Below, piece after piece: positions 10,371 through 21,475 of a stretch of DNA of 64,000 bases. Made by a program: the position numbers and the translations under genes. The first letter of the stretch is position 1, and each line of letters starts with the position of its first letter. The notes under the pieces were generated by a model that ran no database searches, was not told the DNA's origin, and worked only from the letters and a program-made list of their open reading frames with translations. The stretch spans positions 61,145,120 to 61,209,119 of the forward strand of contig CM043956.1 in assembly GCA_014529385.2 (NCBI GenBank), read 5' to 3'. This DNA comes from Adiantum capillus-veneris. Its lineage: Eukaryota; Streptophyta; Polypodiopsida; Polypodiales; Pteridaceae.

Positions 10371-10608
10371 ATGCAAACTCCCTTGGGGAATTACTTTTAG
10401 TTCATGACTTTCATTAATGATTACTCCAGGCATGCATGTGTATATCCACTTCAAGCAAAGTTTGAAGTTTTTTTTTGTGCTTCAAGATCATGCAAACTCC
10501 CTTGGGGAATTACCTTTAGTTCATGACTTTCATTAATGATTACTCCAGGCATGCATGTGTATATCCACTTCAAGCAAAGTTTGAAGTTTTTTTTTGTGCT
10601 TCAAGAAA
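10371..10608 (+). repeat. 119-bp tandem duplication in copia integrase
   Basis: The stretch beginning ATGCAAACTCCCTTGGGGAA is present at 10371 and again at 10490 with one visible base difference. It covers the integrase core start, so it arose after the element lost function. Confidence 0.95.
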
Positions 10609-11485
10609 TTTTTGGCTATGGCTAAAAATGTCTCTAAATGTACTATGGGCACCCTTCATTTAGATGGAGGGGGGGAGTATATGTCTCATGAATCTAATGC
10701 ATTTCTGGCTAGTCATGAGATAAAACACCAATGTAAAATTATGTATACACCTCAACAAAATGGTGTTGTTGAAAGGAAAAACAGGTCTCTTACAAGACTG
10801 GCATGATGTATGGTCAATGGTCAAGCTTTGACGCATTTATTTTGGCTTGAGGCTATCAAGTGTGCCACTTATTAACTTAAAAATGTCCTATGAAAGCTTT
10901 GCAATCTTTGACTCCTTATGGAGCATGGCATGATTAAAAGCCTTCTATTGATCACATGAACATTTTTTCTTTTTTGACTTATGCTTTGGTTCCACATATG
11001 TAGCACAAAAAAATTGGATGATCAGGTTGCCAAATGCATTTTTGTTGGTTATAGTGCTAAAAGAAAAGGGTACAAGTTGTACCATTTGCAAACAAAGTGT
11101 ATCTTGGTTTCACGAGATGTTGTGTCTGTGGAAGATTTTTTTCAGCCCTCGCTATCATGTACCAGAGAAAGTAATGTAAGCTCACATGAAATTTATGATA
11201 GTTTGTTGCCTCTTTCAGTGGTGGAAATTTGAATGTAAATTCAAATCAGGCAAATGAACAACCTATGAGGGTTTTTGAAAATGTTATAGATCAGCCTATT
11301 ATATTGATGTAGATGTACATGATGTACTTGATGTGTAAAGGGATGCGAATGAGTAGGCTAGAGGTATGCCAAAATGGTTGGTGCATACTCTGCATGTCAA
11401 TAAATTGGATGCACCTTTGTCTAGTCTACTTGTTCAGGTCCTTGCTGTTGGGTGAGCACCTCCTATTATTCTTATCTATGGCATA

Positions 11486-11793
11486 TGTAACACCTCTTAG
11501 CCCTATTAGCCTGTGTGGCATAATATCTAGCCTAATAGCCTGTGTGGCACTATGCTAGAAATAATATCTTGGATATTTCCACCACCTTACCTATGATGTC
11601 ACCCTGTATGTCATTGTATGGTTGTTCTATATAAGAGCACCATTGTACATTTATACAATCAATCCTTTTTGCAAGCTTTATTTTGTATTTTTCCATTTGC
11701 ATATCTTGTCTCTCTAATTAAGTGTAATTACTCATAATCATATGTCAAGCATGAATGCAACTTACAGCAAACCACCTTAATTAGAGCCTTACA
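11486..11793 (+). repeat. Foreign LTR, TGTAACACC...CCTTACA, nested
   Basis: A 308-bp LTR with matching ends TGTAA/TTACA, a TATATAAG box near 11629 and a primer site TGGTATCATAGC from 11796. It is unrelated to the surrounding copia LTR family. Downstream leader sequence runs to about 12360, where the host copia RT resumes (TTATGCTTGGTATGAGAAAT). No second LTR of this family is present, so most of the invader has been deleted, together with some host-element sequence. Confidence 0.75.
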
Positions 11794-12875
11794 ACTGGTA
11801 TCATAGCATATTAGGTCCTAAGCTACTTAGGCATAATCCCCGTGCTTGATTATCTAGTTCTTCTTCTAACTAGGAGATCGAATCAATTTCTTTATACTAG
11901 CATTATCACTTATTGTAAATTTTTTATCTTTTACTCTTTTTTATTTTTAAGTGTCTCTCTATCTACATGCATGCTAGGTGTAAGCATCTTCATATCTAGG
12001 TGTCTCATTTAGGTTCTGATAAGTGGCATGGAAAGCATGAGAGCCAAGAGTCAAGAGGTTCTGCATTTTTTCATTTAATGAGAGATTTTTTAATTGGAGG
12101 ATATTATCATTTCCTGGCTACCCAAGTCCTTATCTTCATCAAAGACTCGTTAGTACATAAACTGCGCCATACCTCTTGCACTCGGCCCAAAATCCATTTC
12201 CGCAGCTCCTCGCCCTTAGTCGGCCTCACCCTCACTCTATAGCTATCTACACCTCCTACCACTCGGGCTCTGCACCCAGCTCGACACACAACTTCACGGT
12301 TTTGCCATTAAAGAGGGCCAAAAGATAAAAGGTGCAAATGTAAGAAAGATTTGTAAGAATTAAATCAATCTCCTTATGCTTGGTATGAGAAATCTAACAA
12401 TCATTTGGTTAAACAAGGCCTTTGTAACAATCCAACAGGAAGCACCTTATATGTAAAGCATGAGGGCGATGTCCTTCTCATTTTTGTTCTATATGTGGAT
12501 GATCTATTGATCATTGTTCCAAATGAGGCACATACTGCTGAGTTTAAGCCTAATTTGAATGCTACTTTCAAGATGAAAATTTGGGGCTGTTGCATCATTA
12601 CATATAAGGTGTGTCAAAGGGTGTCAACATAGTTTAAGTAGTGTGATTGTGGTGTTATAAAAGTTACATAGAGACATTGCTATGTAAGTTTGGACTTGGA
12701 GGACTGCAAGCTTATTTCCATTTCCATGGAGTTAGGTTTGAAATTGAATATTCATGATGTTGGTGATCTATTACTAATGTCACTCTTTACCAAATTGCTA
12801 TTGGATGCCATATTTATGTATGCAACACAAGGCCATAAATTTGGTATGTGGGCTATGAGTAGATTAAGGAGTAGG

Positions 12876-13422
12876 TGAGCAACAACAAAAACACAATTTT
12901 ACCACGAGAAAAGCACAATGTCATGAAGAGCTCTTACTTGTGAACGCAATGAACCAAACGACGGTACCTCAAAGGGATAATTCACAAGGGAGTTATTAGC
13001 TTGAGAAAGAAGAAGGAGAGTACATAGTGCTTTGAAAGTAAATTGTACCTCCTATTATTCAAAATTCTCCCTTAGGTTCTACAAAAAAATGGCTTTAATA
13101 CCTTAGCCAAAGGTTCAGGGTTTAAGAATGAAAAAAGTTTTTAACTCACGGCAGCCTAGGATTAGGTCTTACTATAGCTAGAATTTAGGCATAAGAGGAT
13201 GTTCTAGCTTCCCATCTACCTTTCTAGACATTTGGAACTCAAATCTAAGTTTGTGCTAGTACCTATAACTAGTATTGGGTTATTAGATACCAAATTTTTA
13301 GTATTTGATCATTTGCATGTTGGGTTTGGTTTTTCTTCAGCTCCTTATCATTATGATCTCTTTGCAAGATATTATTAGGATCCTTTTCTCCCAATGGTGG
13401 TGTTTTTTTATTGGGTGCTCTT
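12876..13422. other. No gene seen
   Basis: AT-rich spacer between the truncated copia copy and the intact one. It holds the target site (CTCTT at 13418-13422) of the next insertion; nothing else recognisable. Confidence 0.6.
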
Positions 13423-13649
13423 TGTTACGATATACATGTGGTAGTGATGTGTGTGAACACACTAGGACCGCCGGGGCATTTTTTCCCTCTTTAGGAGGTT
13501 TTTTCCCCCGTGCATTGTATATACGCCCATCACTCTAGGGCTATCTATCTTTCCATTGCACACTAAGTAATACACTCTCTATTGTGTGCCTTGAGCTTCC
13601 TTCGTCTTCTCCAAGATGTGTGTGTTTCTCTGCAACCCTAAATCCAACA
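13423..13649 (+). repeat. 5' LTR of copia element
   Basis: Begins TGTTACGATATACATG and ends ATCCAACA. Pairs with 18374-18599. It is followed at 13652 by TGGTATCAGAGC. Confidence 0.95.
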
Positions 13650-13651
13650 AT

Positions 13652-13664
13652 TGGTATCAGAGCA
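13652..13664 (+). other. Primer binding site (tRNA-iMet type)
   Basis: TGGTATCAGAGCA, two bases after the LTR, complementary to the 3' end of plant initiator Met tRNA, the usual primer for plant Ty1/copia minus-strand synthesis. Confidence 0.9.
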
Positions 13665-14011
13665 GGTTGCGTCCTCCCGGGCTTAGTCGCCAGCTGCTCC
13701 AGTACACGCCTGCTCACTTTCTCCGATTTCAGTGATCTTTGGCGAGCGCTCACAGGTCGACAAATATTTTGAGGGAACTCGTAGAGCCTGGTCTACTCAG
13801 ATTTTTTATTTGGGCTCATTTCGGCCTCCATTTCCACTACAGGCAGTACTGCACACGCTATTTTGTCATTTTGTGCAGAATTTCTGTCAGTGTCATTTTC
13901 TGCATAATAGGTGCCTTATAGTCTTCTACGGTTTGTGTTATATAGCACGTATTGTTCCCGCTCCGTTTCTCCTATTTTCGGACAGTTTTCACATCAGGTA
14001 CAGCATTTACC

Positions 14012-14930
14012 ATGGCTGACAACAACAACACAGATGTATTCAAGATGTTTGTTGTTGAGGAGAGGTTGGATGGGGACAACTACCCTATGTGGGCTTATAT
14101 GATGACATGTTCTTGTGTCAAAGGGCGTTTGGAACATTGTGCAGGGCATTGATGTACGTCCTGGTTCTGAGGATGTAGGCGATGTTGAGGATGTTGCAAG
14201 TCTTGCTGCAAGGATTGCTGCTGTTAGAGTTGTTTTGCCTACGGCAGAACAAGCTCGTTGGGATGTAAAGGATGCGCAGGCTCATGCATTGATTGCGTTT
14301 TCTATGAAGCGCACCATTGTTCCTCACATCCGTTCAACAAAATCTGCAAAACAGGCTTGGGATATTCTAGTAGGTCTTTATGCAAGCCGCAATGAGGCTA
14401 AAATTGCTTTGCTGCGTAAAGAGCTGGAGTCGAAGATTATGCATGAGGAAGATGATATGGACGCTTTCCTTGCTAGTGTCAAGGATATCAATGAGCAACT
14501 TATTTCTGCAGGTGAAGTCATTTCAGACAGTTCCCTTGTGCAGATTGTTCTTGATGCCGTACCAGATTCCTACCAGACTTTTGCCAGTACTTAGAGACTG
14601 ATGACCCTAGGAAATATTGGAGTTGTCAAGTTTGATGCATTATGCACATTGCTGTTGCAAGAGTCACTTTCTAGAAAAAATAGGACTAGATAGCATGCAG
14701 TTGAACAGGCTTTTATTGCTTCTCAAAGAAAGGGTGGTAACAGCAATGCAGCCACTTCTTATGGTTCTGCTATGAGTGGCAAAAATTATGTTCCTAATGC
14801 TTCTGTTGGGAGAAATTCGTCTGGAAATTCTGGTGATAAGGGCAAAAACAAGATGCGTTGCCATTATTGTAAAGCTAATGATCACTTGATCAAGTTGTGT
14901 CCTAAGTTGAAGGCCAAAGAGGCTAAGAAG
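14012..14930 (+). pseudogene. Copia gag (nucleocapsid) with breaks
   Basis: Starts MADNNNTDVFKMF with the family motif LDGDNYPMWAYM. A two-base deletion near 14110 shifts the frame into the 14115-14594 run, which holds the gag core (QAWDILVGLYASRN region). Stops lie at 14592 and 14689. The frame then resumes and contains the zinc knuckle CHYCKANDHLIKLC (C-X2-C-X4-H-X4-C) near 14859. Gag would package the element RNA in cytoplasmic particles. Confidence 0.9.
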
Positions 14931-17473
14931 AAAGAGGGTGGTTCCACTGCAAATGCTGGTTTCACTACAAATGCAGCCATTGTTGAGTCTTCTATGAAAG
15001 GAGACTATAATGCTGATGTTGATGCAGAATGGTCTTTTAGTGCAGAGTGCACTTACAATCTTGTTGTCCATGATGCATGCTTGTCAGTTGTTGCAGATTC
15101 ACATGTGTGGTATTTCGATACTGGTGCTACAAAGCACATTACCTCACATCGTGAATTGTTTACCTCTCTTGAGTCTGTCCCTCATGGGAATTCAGTCACT
15201 TGTGCCAACAATGCCTCTTATCCTGTTCAGGGAGTTGGAAAGATCGTGCTTACTGCTGCAAATGGCAGTTCTTTCACACTTGTTGATGCACTTTATGTAC
15301 CTGGGATCAAGAAGAATCTCTTGTCTGTATTTGCACTTGCTAGACCTGGACTTGTAGTCAAATTTGTGGATGATAGATGTACAGTTCATAATCTCAGTTT
15401 TGGTGATGAAATTGTTGCATCTGGCCTTTTGTGCCGCGGGCTGTATAAGCTCACTTTGTATGACAAGTGTGTGGACAAAATTTTGCAAATGCCGTTGCAG
15501 ATTCAAGGGTTATTTCAGATGCAAAACTTTGGCATGCACGTTTTGGTCATCTGAATTTTGCCAGTTTGCTGCGTTTGCAGAAATCTGATATGGTTGCTTC
15601 TTTGCCGCTTCTTGAAGCACCTGTCAAATATGTTTGTGAAGGCTGTATTTTGTGTAAGATGCAACGTTCTAAGTTTCCAAAGGATGGTTCAGTTTGGGCC
15701 ACATGCAGGTTGCAACTTGTGCATAGTGATGTTTGTGGGCCCATGCAAACTCCGTCCTTGGGCAATTACCTTTACTTCGTGACTTTTTATTGATGATTAC
15801 TCCAGGCATGCATGGGTATTTCCGCTTAAAGCGAAGTCCGAAGTTTTTATGTGCTTCAAACAATTTCTGGCTATGGCTGAAAATGTCTTGAAATGTACTA
15901 TGGGCACCCTCTATTCCGATCGAGGGGGGGAGTATATGTCTCATGAATTTAATGCATTTCTGGCTAGTTGTGGGATAAAACACCAATGTACAGTGCTTTA
16001 TACACCTCATCAAAATGGTGTTGCCGAGAGGAAAAACAGGTCACTGACGGAAATGGCACAATGTATAGTCAAAAGTCAAGCTTTGCCGCATTCTTTTTGG
16101 CTTGAGGCCATCATGTGTGCCACTTATGTACTTAACATGTGTCCTACGAAAGCTTTGCAGTCTATTACTCCATATGAAGCATGGCATGATAGAAAGACTT
16201 CTATTGAGCATATGCGTGTTTTTGGCTGTTTGGCATATGCTTTGGTGCCACAAACACAACGCAGAAAATTGATGATAAGGCTGTCAAATGTATTTTTGTT
16301 GGTTATAGTGCTGAAAGAAAAGGTTACAGGTTGTATCATCCGCAAACAAAACGTATTCTGGTTTCACAGGATGTAGTGTTTGTTGAAGATTTTGTTCAGC
16401 CCTTGCTGTCATGTACTAGAGACAGTAATGTAAGCTCACAGGACATTTATGACACTTTGTTGCCTCTTTTCAGTGGTGGAAATACGAATGCAATTTCCAA
16501 TGAGGCAAATGTACAGCCTATGGGGGTTTCTGAAAATGTTACAGATCAGCGTATTACTGATGCAGATGTACATGATGTACTTGATCAGGAAAGGGCTGAA
16601 AATGAGCAGGCTAGAGGTATGCCAAAATGGCTGGTGCACACTTTGCGTGACAGTAAATTGGATGCACCTTTGTCTATTCGTACTCGTTCAAGCTCTCGCC
16701 ATGCATCTTATGCATCAGATTGTTATGCTTTGGCTGTGTCTAGTTTACATGATGTTGAGGAGCCTCTGTCTTTTGATGAAGCACAAACTTCAGAAAATTG
16801 GATGGCTGCCATGCAATCAGAATATGATGCACTTATAGAAAATGACACATGGACTTTATGTGATTTGCCTCCTGGCAAAAAGGCCATTGGTACGAAGTGG
16901 GTTTACAAGTTGAAACGCAAGCCGGATGGTGAGATCGAACGCCATAAGGCTCGACTTGTTGCAAAGGGTTATGCACAGCAAAAAGGCATAGATTATAAAG
17001 AGAGTTTTTCTCCCACTTGTCGTATGACTACTTTGCGTTTTCTATGTGCATTGGTAGCTCATTTTGGTTGGGATGTACATCAATCAGACATTGTTACCGC
17101 TTTCTTGAATGGTGACATATTTGAGGAAGTTTATGTAATGCAACCTCGCAGTTTTGTCATAAAAGGACAAGAGGACAAAGTGTACAGATGTAAGAAGGCT
17201 TTGTATGGGTTGAAGCAATCTCCTCGTGCTTGGTATGAGAAAGTTGACACTCATTTGGTCAAACAAGGCTTTCGTAACAGTCCAACAGAAAGCACATTGT
17301 ATGTAAAGCCTGAGGGTGATGTACTTCTCATTGCGGTTCTTTACGTCGATGATTTGCTGATCACTGGACCAAATGAGAGACATATTGCTGAATTTAAGGC
17401 TGATTTGAATGCTACTTTCAAGATGAAAGATTTGGGGCTGTTGCATCATTACTTGGGTATACAGTTTAAGTAG
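14931..17473 (+). pseudogene. Copia pol: protease, integrase, reverse transcriptase
   Basis: Protease: WYFDTGATKHIT near 15108, the aspartic D-T-G. The pre-integrase zinc finger (WHARFGHLN ... CEGCILCK) lies at 15525-15660 after a frameshift. The integrase core follows another frameshift near 15790 and includes GTLYSDRGGEYMSHE and TPHQNGVAERKNRS (second D and the E of DDE). A further shift near 16255 restores the 16331-17473 frame, which carries RT: WVYKLKRKPDGEIERHKARL, QSDIVTAFLNGD and the catalytic VLYVDDLLI near 17338. The frame ends at a TAG at 17471. Confidence 0.92.
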
Positions 17474-18330
17474 TGTGATGGTGGTATTGCCTTGTGTCAG
17501 AAAAGTTACATAGAGACATTGCTATGTAAGTTTGGACTTGAGGATTGCAAACCTATTGCCACTCCCATGGAAATAGGTTTGAAGTTGAGTCTACATGATG
17601 CTGGCCATCCTGCTGATGTCACTCTTTACCAAACTGCTATTGGCTGCCTCATTTATGTATGCAACACGAGGCCAAATATTCAGTTTGCAGTCTCACAGGT
17701 CAGCAGATTCATGCATAGCCCAGGGTCTAAGCATTGGCAGGCTGTCAAGAGGATTTTTCTCTACCTCAGTGGCGCTTTACACCTTGGCTTGTTTTATCCC
17801 AAGGGGGGATCATTGCCGCCATACTTACATGCTTTTTCGGACTCAGATTGGGCTGGCTGTTTTGACATGCGAGTGTCCACAAGTGGTTTTTGTTTCATGT
17901 TTGGCAGTTCATGTATATCATGGTTGAGCAAGAAGCAACCTACTGTGGCCACTTTGAGTTGTGAGGCTGAGTATAGGGCAGTCTTCACAGCTACAGTTAA
18001 GTGTGTATGGCTCAGACGCCTTATGGTTGATTTGGGTGTTGGACAGGACACTACCAACACTATCTACACTGACAGTCAGAGCGCATTGGAAGTTGCAAGG
18101 AACCCAATTTTTCATGCTCGCACAAAGCACATTGAGGTGCATTACCACTATGTCAGGGAGAGGCTCTCAGCAGGAGAGATCAGCTTGGCTTATGTGCCAA
18201 CACAGGACAACCTTGCAGATCTTTTCACAAAGGCATTGTCTCGTGAGAAGCTTGAAGCTTTCCACAAAGCTTTGGGCTTACTCCCCTTTGTGAAAAGATC
18301 ATGTCCTCAGGGCATGGCACTTCCCTTTAC
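17474..18330 (+). pseudogene. Copia RNase H and pol C-terminus
   Basis: Continues the pol polyprotein after the in-frame TAG at 17471. Holds FSDSDWAGCFDMRVSTSGFC, STSCEAEYRAV-like text (TLSCEAEYRAVF), IYTDSQSALEVA and the terminal LADLFTKALSREKLEAF box, so all RNase H acidic residues are present. The open frame from 17492 runs on into the 3' LTR to 18445, but the biological end is near the polypurine tract. Confidence 0.9.
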
Positions 18331-18373
18331 TCATGTGCCAGCTCTCGTTCCCCGCATCACTCCAGGGGGGATT

Positions 18374-18599
18374 TGTTACCATATACATGTGGTAGTGATG
18401 TGTGTGAACACACTAGGACCACCGAGGCATTTTTTCCCTCTTTAGGAGGTTTTTCCCCCATGCATTGTATATACGCCCATCACTCTAGGGCTATCTATCT
18501 TTCCATTGCACACTAAGTAATACATTCTCTATTGTGTGCCTTGAGCTTCCTTCATCTTCTCCAAGCTGTGTGTGTTTCTCTGCAACCCTAATTCCAACA
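18374..18599 (+). repeat. 3' LTR of copia element
   Basis: Preceded by a purine tract (TCCAGGGGGGATT). Matches the 5' LTR except for about eight substitutions and one missing T. It is followed by the second CTCTT target copy. Confidence 0.95.
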
Positions 18600-18604
18600 C
18601 TCTT

Positions 18605-19462
18605 GATGGGCTTGCTAAGATTTATGTCTTGTGCATTTGTGATCTTGTCTATAGATGATTCTACTTGAGGTTAAATGTGTTGACTCTTTGTAATTGTATT
18701 TGATTGGGCAACTCTATCCCAATTTAGAGTAGGATCAGCCTTAGGAACGTGTGGCATCAAAGAAGAAATTCTCCAACTTGACATGGGCTCCAATAGTGTT
18801 TCCGGCTAAATGGGCTTAGTCCTTAGAACTATTTATTGGTTATGAAACCCAAATTTTTTGTAAGGCTCATTTCACAAGCCTTGCACTCTCCTTACTAGAC
18901 TTGGCATTTCTATAGGGTGTGAAACTTGGCCAATCATACTCAGCGTGAACCAGCATACTGCCCCAATCAGTCCCTTATATTTTTGTGTTTTGGTGCACTC
19001 TAAGCTATAGAAATTAGGAGATTATGGATAGGGTTTGTGCCTTGGGGCTCTCTACAATAATAAAATCAATCATGTTCATCAATCTAGACCAAGCCTAGGT
19101 CTGTGTATTGGAAATACACTTTGGTCTGGTGGTCTATCAATTTTGGATGGGCATCACTAGAGATTTCAAAAATATCTAATGATTTGCAATATCCTTAAAC
19201 CAGAAGTATTTGATGTTGATCATATCTTTGTAGAAGTTTTGACCGTATCATCAACAATGGATCCATTTCTACTTGCAAGATTAAGGTATCCAGCTCTAGG
19301 TCATGTGAACTCTTTATGTAAACATTTGTTGTGGGAGAAAATCACACCACTTATAAAGTGCATGCAACATTACCTAGATCAACATAATGTCAATTGAGGA
19401 CAAAAATGGCATATATGCACATAGGAATTCTCTATAGCTTATCAGGCTGAGATCATCCCACA
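18605..19462. other. No gene seen
   Basis: Spacer between the copia and chromovirus insertions; no supported ORF. It ends in CATAC, the target site of the next element. Confidence 0.6.
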
Positions 19463-19467
19463 CATAC

Positions 19468-21058
19468 TGTCATAATAATCAATATCTAATTCTCCTAAAT
19501 GATTTTCTCATATTAAACTGATCATTTAATGTGGGGAAGTGCCAAGGGAGAAAAAGCTAGAATATTGGTTAAGTTAGCAGACCGACCACAGTAGGGATCC
19601 AAAGGAGGGAAAATAGGGATCCAAAGGGGGGGCCATCTGCAAAAGAACTATGTGAAACAATGGGCCAAAAAGACCCTAAGGTTCAGCCCATTAAGACTTC
19701 CAAAATGCTAAGGTTCCAAAATTCAAAGGTTGTGTCCAAAGGTCAACCCTAGGGAAAATTGGATGCTTAGTGTGTGCCCTAAAAAGTCTTTGCATATCCC
19801 TACATGGGAGGGGGCGAGCCCCAAAGCTAGGGGATGAGAGAGAAAGCCACACACACACACACAGGCTCCCTTTACACAAAGGGAATGAGGGACACATGTC
19901 AGCTCCCTAGGCCAGATGCCCACAAGGTGTACCCAATTCCTATTGGAAGACCCTTGATGTGGACCAATGAGAATTAAGATAGAGTAAATCTAGTTTAATT
20001 AATTTAAAAACATTTAATAAAAGAAACCAATAAGAATTAAGTGTCCTAGAAGACTATTGGGCAGTCTCCCAAGGGGTCCAATGAGCATTCAGGAGCCCCA
20101 TGGCTTGCCTGATTCCTATTGGCCAGGAGGCAAAGGGGTCCAATGAGAGTTTAGTTTAATTATTTAATTACCTAAAGCTCTCACAAAAGGGGAAAGGGGG
20201 ACACATGTCAGAAGGCTATCACTTATGCTGCTTAATCCCTATTGGCTTGACCTGGGGAGGTCCAATGAGGCAAAAGGCAGACTAACTTAGCAGCTAGGGC
20301 TCGCCCAAGAGAGAGGGGGGGCTGATTTTTGCTTGGCATTGACACACACACTCTCACACTTGACCATGTGTGAAGGGAAAATACTCTATCTCCTCCCAAG
20401 CTTTAATGGAGAGCTCATCACCTACTCCAAGCTTGTGAGATAGAAGCCTACATCAACACTCTCTTGGCATGTGGATGCAAATCCAACCAAGAGCCAAGCT
20501 TCAATGCATGCTCATCTTCTCTACCAAGCTAATTACTAAGCTAAGCTATGCTAATAAGAGTGATTATGTGAGGAGATGTACTTCTTTCTCGTAAGATACT
20601 TCTTTTTCCTCTCAATCTACTCTCATACCCTGCTAGCTCTCACCATCTTCGAAGGTGTGTGAGGTCTTGGGTCTGAGAACGGGGATAATTCAAGTTGTGT
20701 TTGATTAAGTGTTTTGCTTGGTGTATGAAGCTTCCATCTTCATTGCACTAGCTAGTCTTGAAGGAACACAAAGAATTGTATTGTACAATGTCTCTCTTGA
20801 TGGGAGAAACCATAATACAAAGCCTTTTGGAGGGGGGACCGGCTCCATGCAAATCCGGTCCTCAACTGTTGTCAATAGCTTAATTGCTCTCTCTTTTGAA
20901 AGTATTGTCGATGCTATCTAACTAGGTGTTATGCTTTTTGTTGCTCTCTCCACCCAAGCACTCTTGTAATTCTCATTAGGAATCTATTCTAATGAAATGC
21001 CCACTATGTTCATGCTAATTTCCGCTACACATAAGATTTTAGGCCATTAAATGTTACA
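19468..21058 (+). repeat. 5' LTR of chromovirus
   Basis: Starts TGTCATAATAATC and ends AATGTTACA. It holds a CA microsatellite near 19852 and repeated CCAATGAG/CCTATTGG words (19925-20270), a possible set of CCAAT-type motifs in both orientations. A short 70-codon frame at 20709-20921 is repeated in the other LTR and is probably not a gene. Confidence 0.95.
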
Positions 21059-21059
21059 T

Positions 21060-21073
21060 TGGTATCAGAGCTC
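21060..21073 (+). other. Primer binding site (tRNA-iMet type)
   Basis: TGGTATCAGAGCTC directly after the LTR end, matching the initiator-Met tRNA 3' end. Confidence 0.9.
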
Positions 21074-21475
21074 AAGGTTTCTCTTTTCTTGCTCAAGAAG
21101 GGAGGTCCTCAAGCTAGCTACAAATGGTTGGTATTATTAATTGCCTGTGAGTAAGTAGAATAGGGATTTTTCAGCCTTGCAGTGCGCCTGCCTTTGTGCA
21201 GTTAACGGGGCATCACCGTCGAGAGCTATGGTCTTAATAGTGGAGTCCTACGGGGCTTGCCTACGGCTTAACCACTATTGAGCTATTAGAAGCTTGACAG
21301 GAGCCGGTGCTGTTTTGGTGTCGAAAGACCCTCTCTTCTATTCCTTGCAATTAATGGTATTCGAGCCGCGGGTACAGTAGCTTGAGTGCTTTTTCTAAAG
21401 GGGTAAAGAGGAGTAGCAACTAGGGCTTGAAGTGCCAAAGTACACCTAAAAAGTTTACACCTAAAAGTTGTTAGA

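Larger units (their letters stand above)
9334..12875 (+). mobile_element. Gutted Ty1/copia element (family of the 13.4-kb copy)
   Basis: A 5' LTR (9334-9562) and primer site match the intact copy at 13423. The interior has lost about 1.2 kb: the gag start (LDGDNFPMWAY, ~9930) runs straight into the pre-integrase text (ALYVPRIKKN). It retains integrase (from 10594), part of RT (VLYVDDLLI, ~12490) and the start of RNase H, then stops near 12875 without a 3' LTR. All frames have stops. Two secondary events are nested: a 119-bp tandem duplication at 10371-10608 and a foreign LTR segment between about 11445 and 12360. Confidence 0.85.
13423..18599 (+). mobile_element. Complete Ty1/copia LTR retrotransposon, coding region decayed
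   Basis: A 5177-bp element with LTRs of 227 and 226 bp, ends TGTT/AACA, and a perfect 5-bp target duplication CTCTT at 13418-13422 and 18600-18604. The primer site follows the 5' LTR and a GGGGGGA tract precedes the 3' LTR. Domain order is gag, protease, integrase, RT, RNase H, as in Ty1/copia. The LTRs differ by about 8 substitutions and one indel (~3.5%), so the insertion is moderately recent, yet the coding frame has at least four frameshifts and three stops. It could have been mobilised in trans or decayed since. Confidence 0.95.

Noticed and set aside
13418-18604. The gutted copia at 9334 and the intact copia as one element with three LTRs
   Set aside because: The intact copy has its own matched TSD CTCTT, and the older copy ends in unrelated sequence at 12875.
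20709-20921. 70-codon ORF identical at 20709 and 28025
   Set aside because: It lies inside the two LTR copies of one element; identity reflects LTR duplication, not gene conservation.
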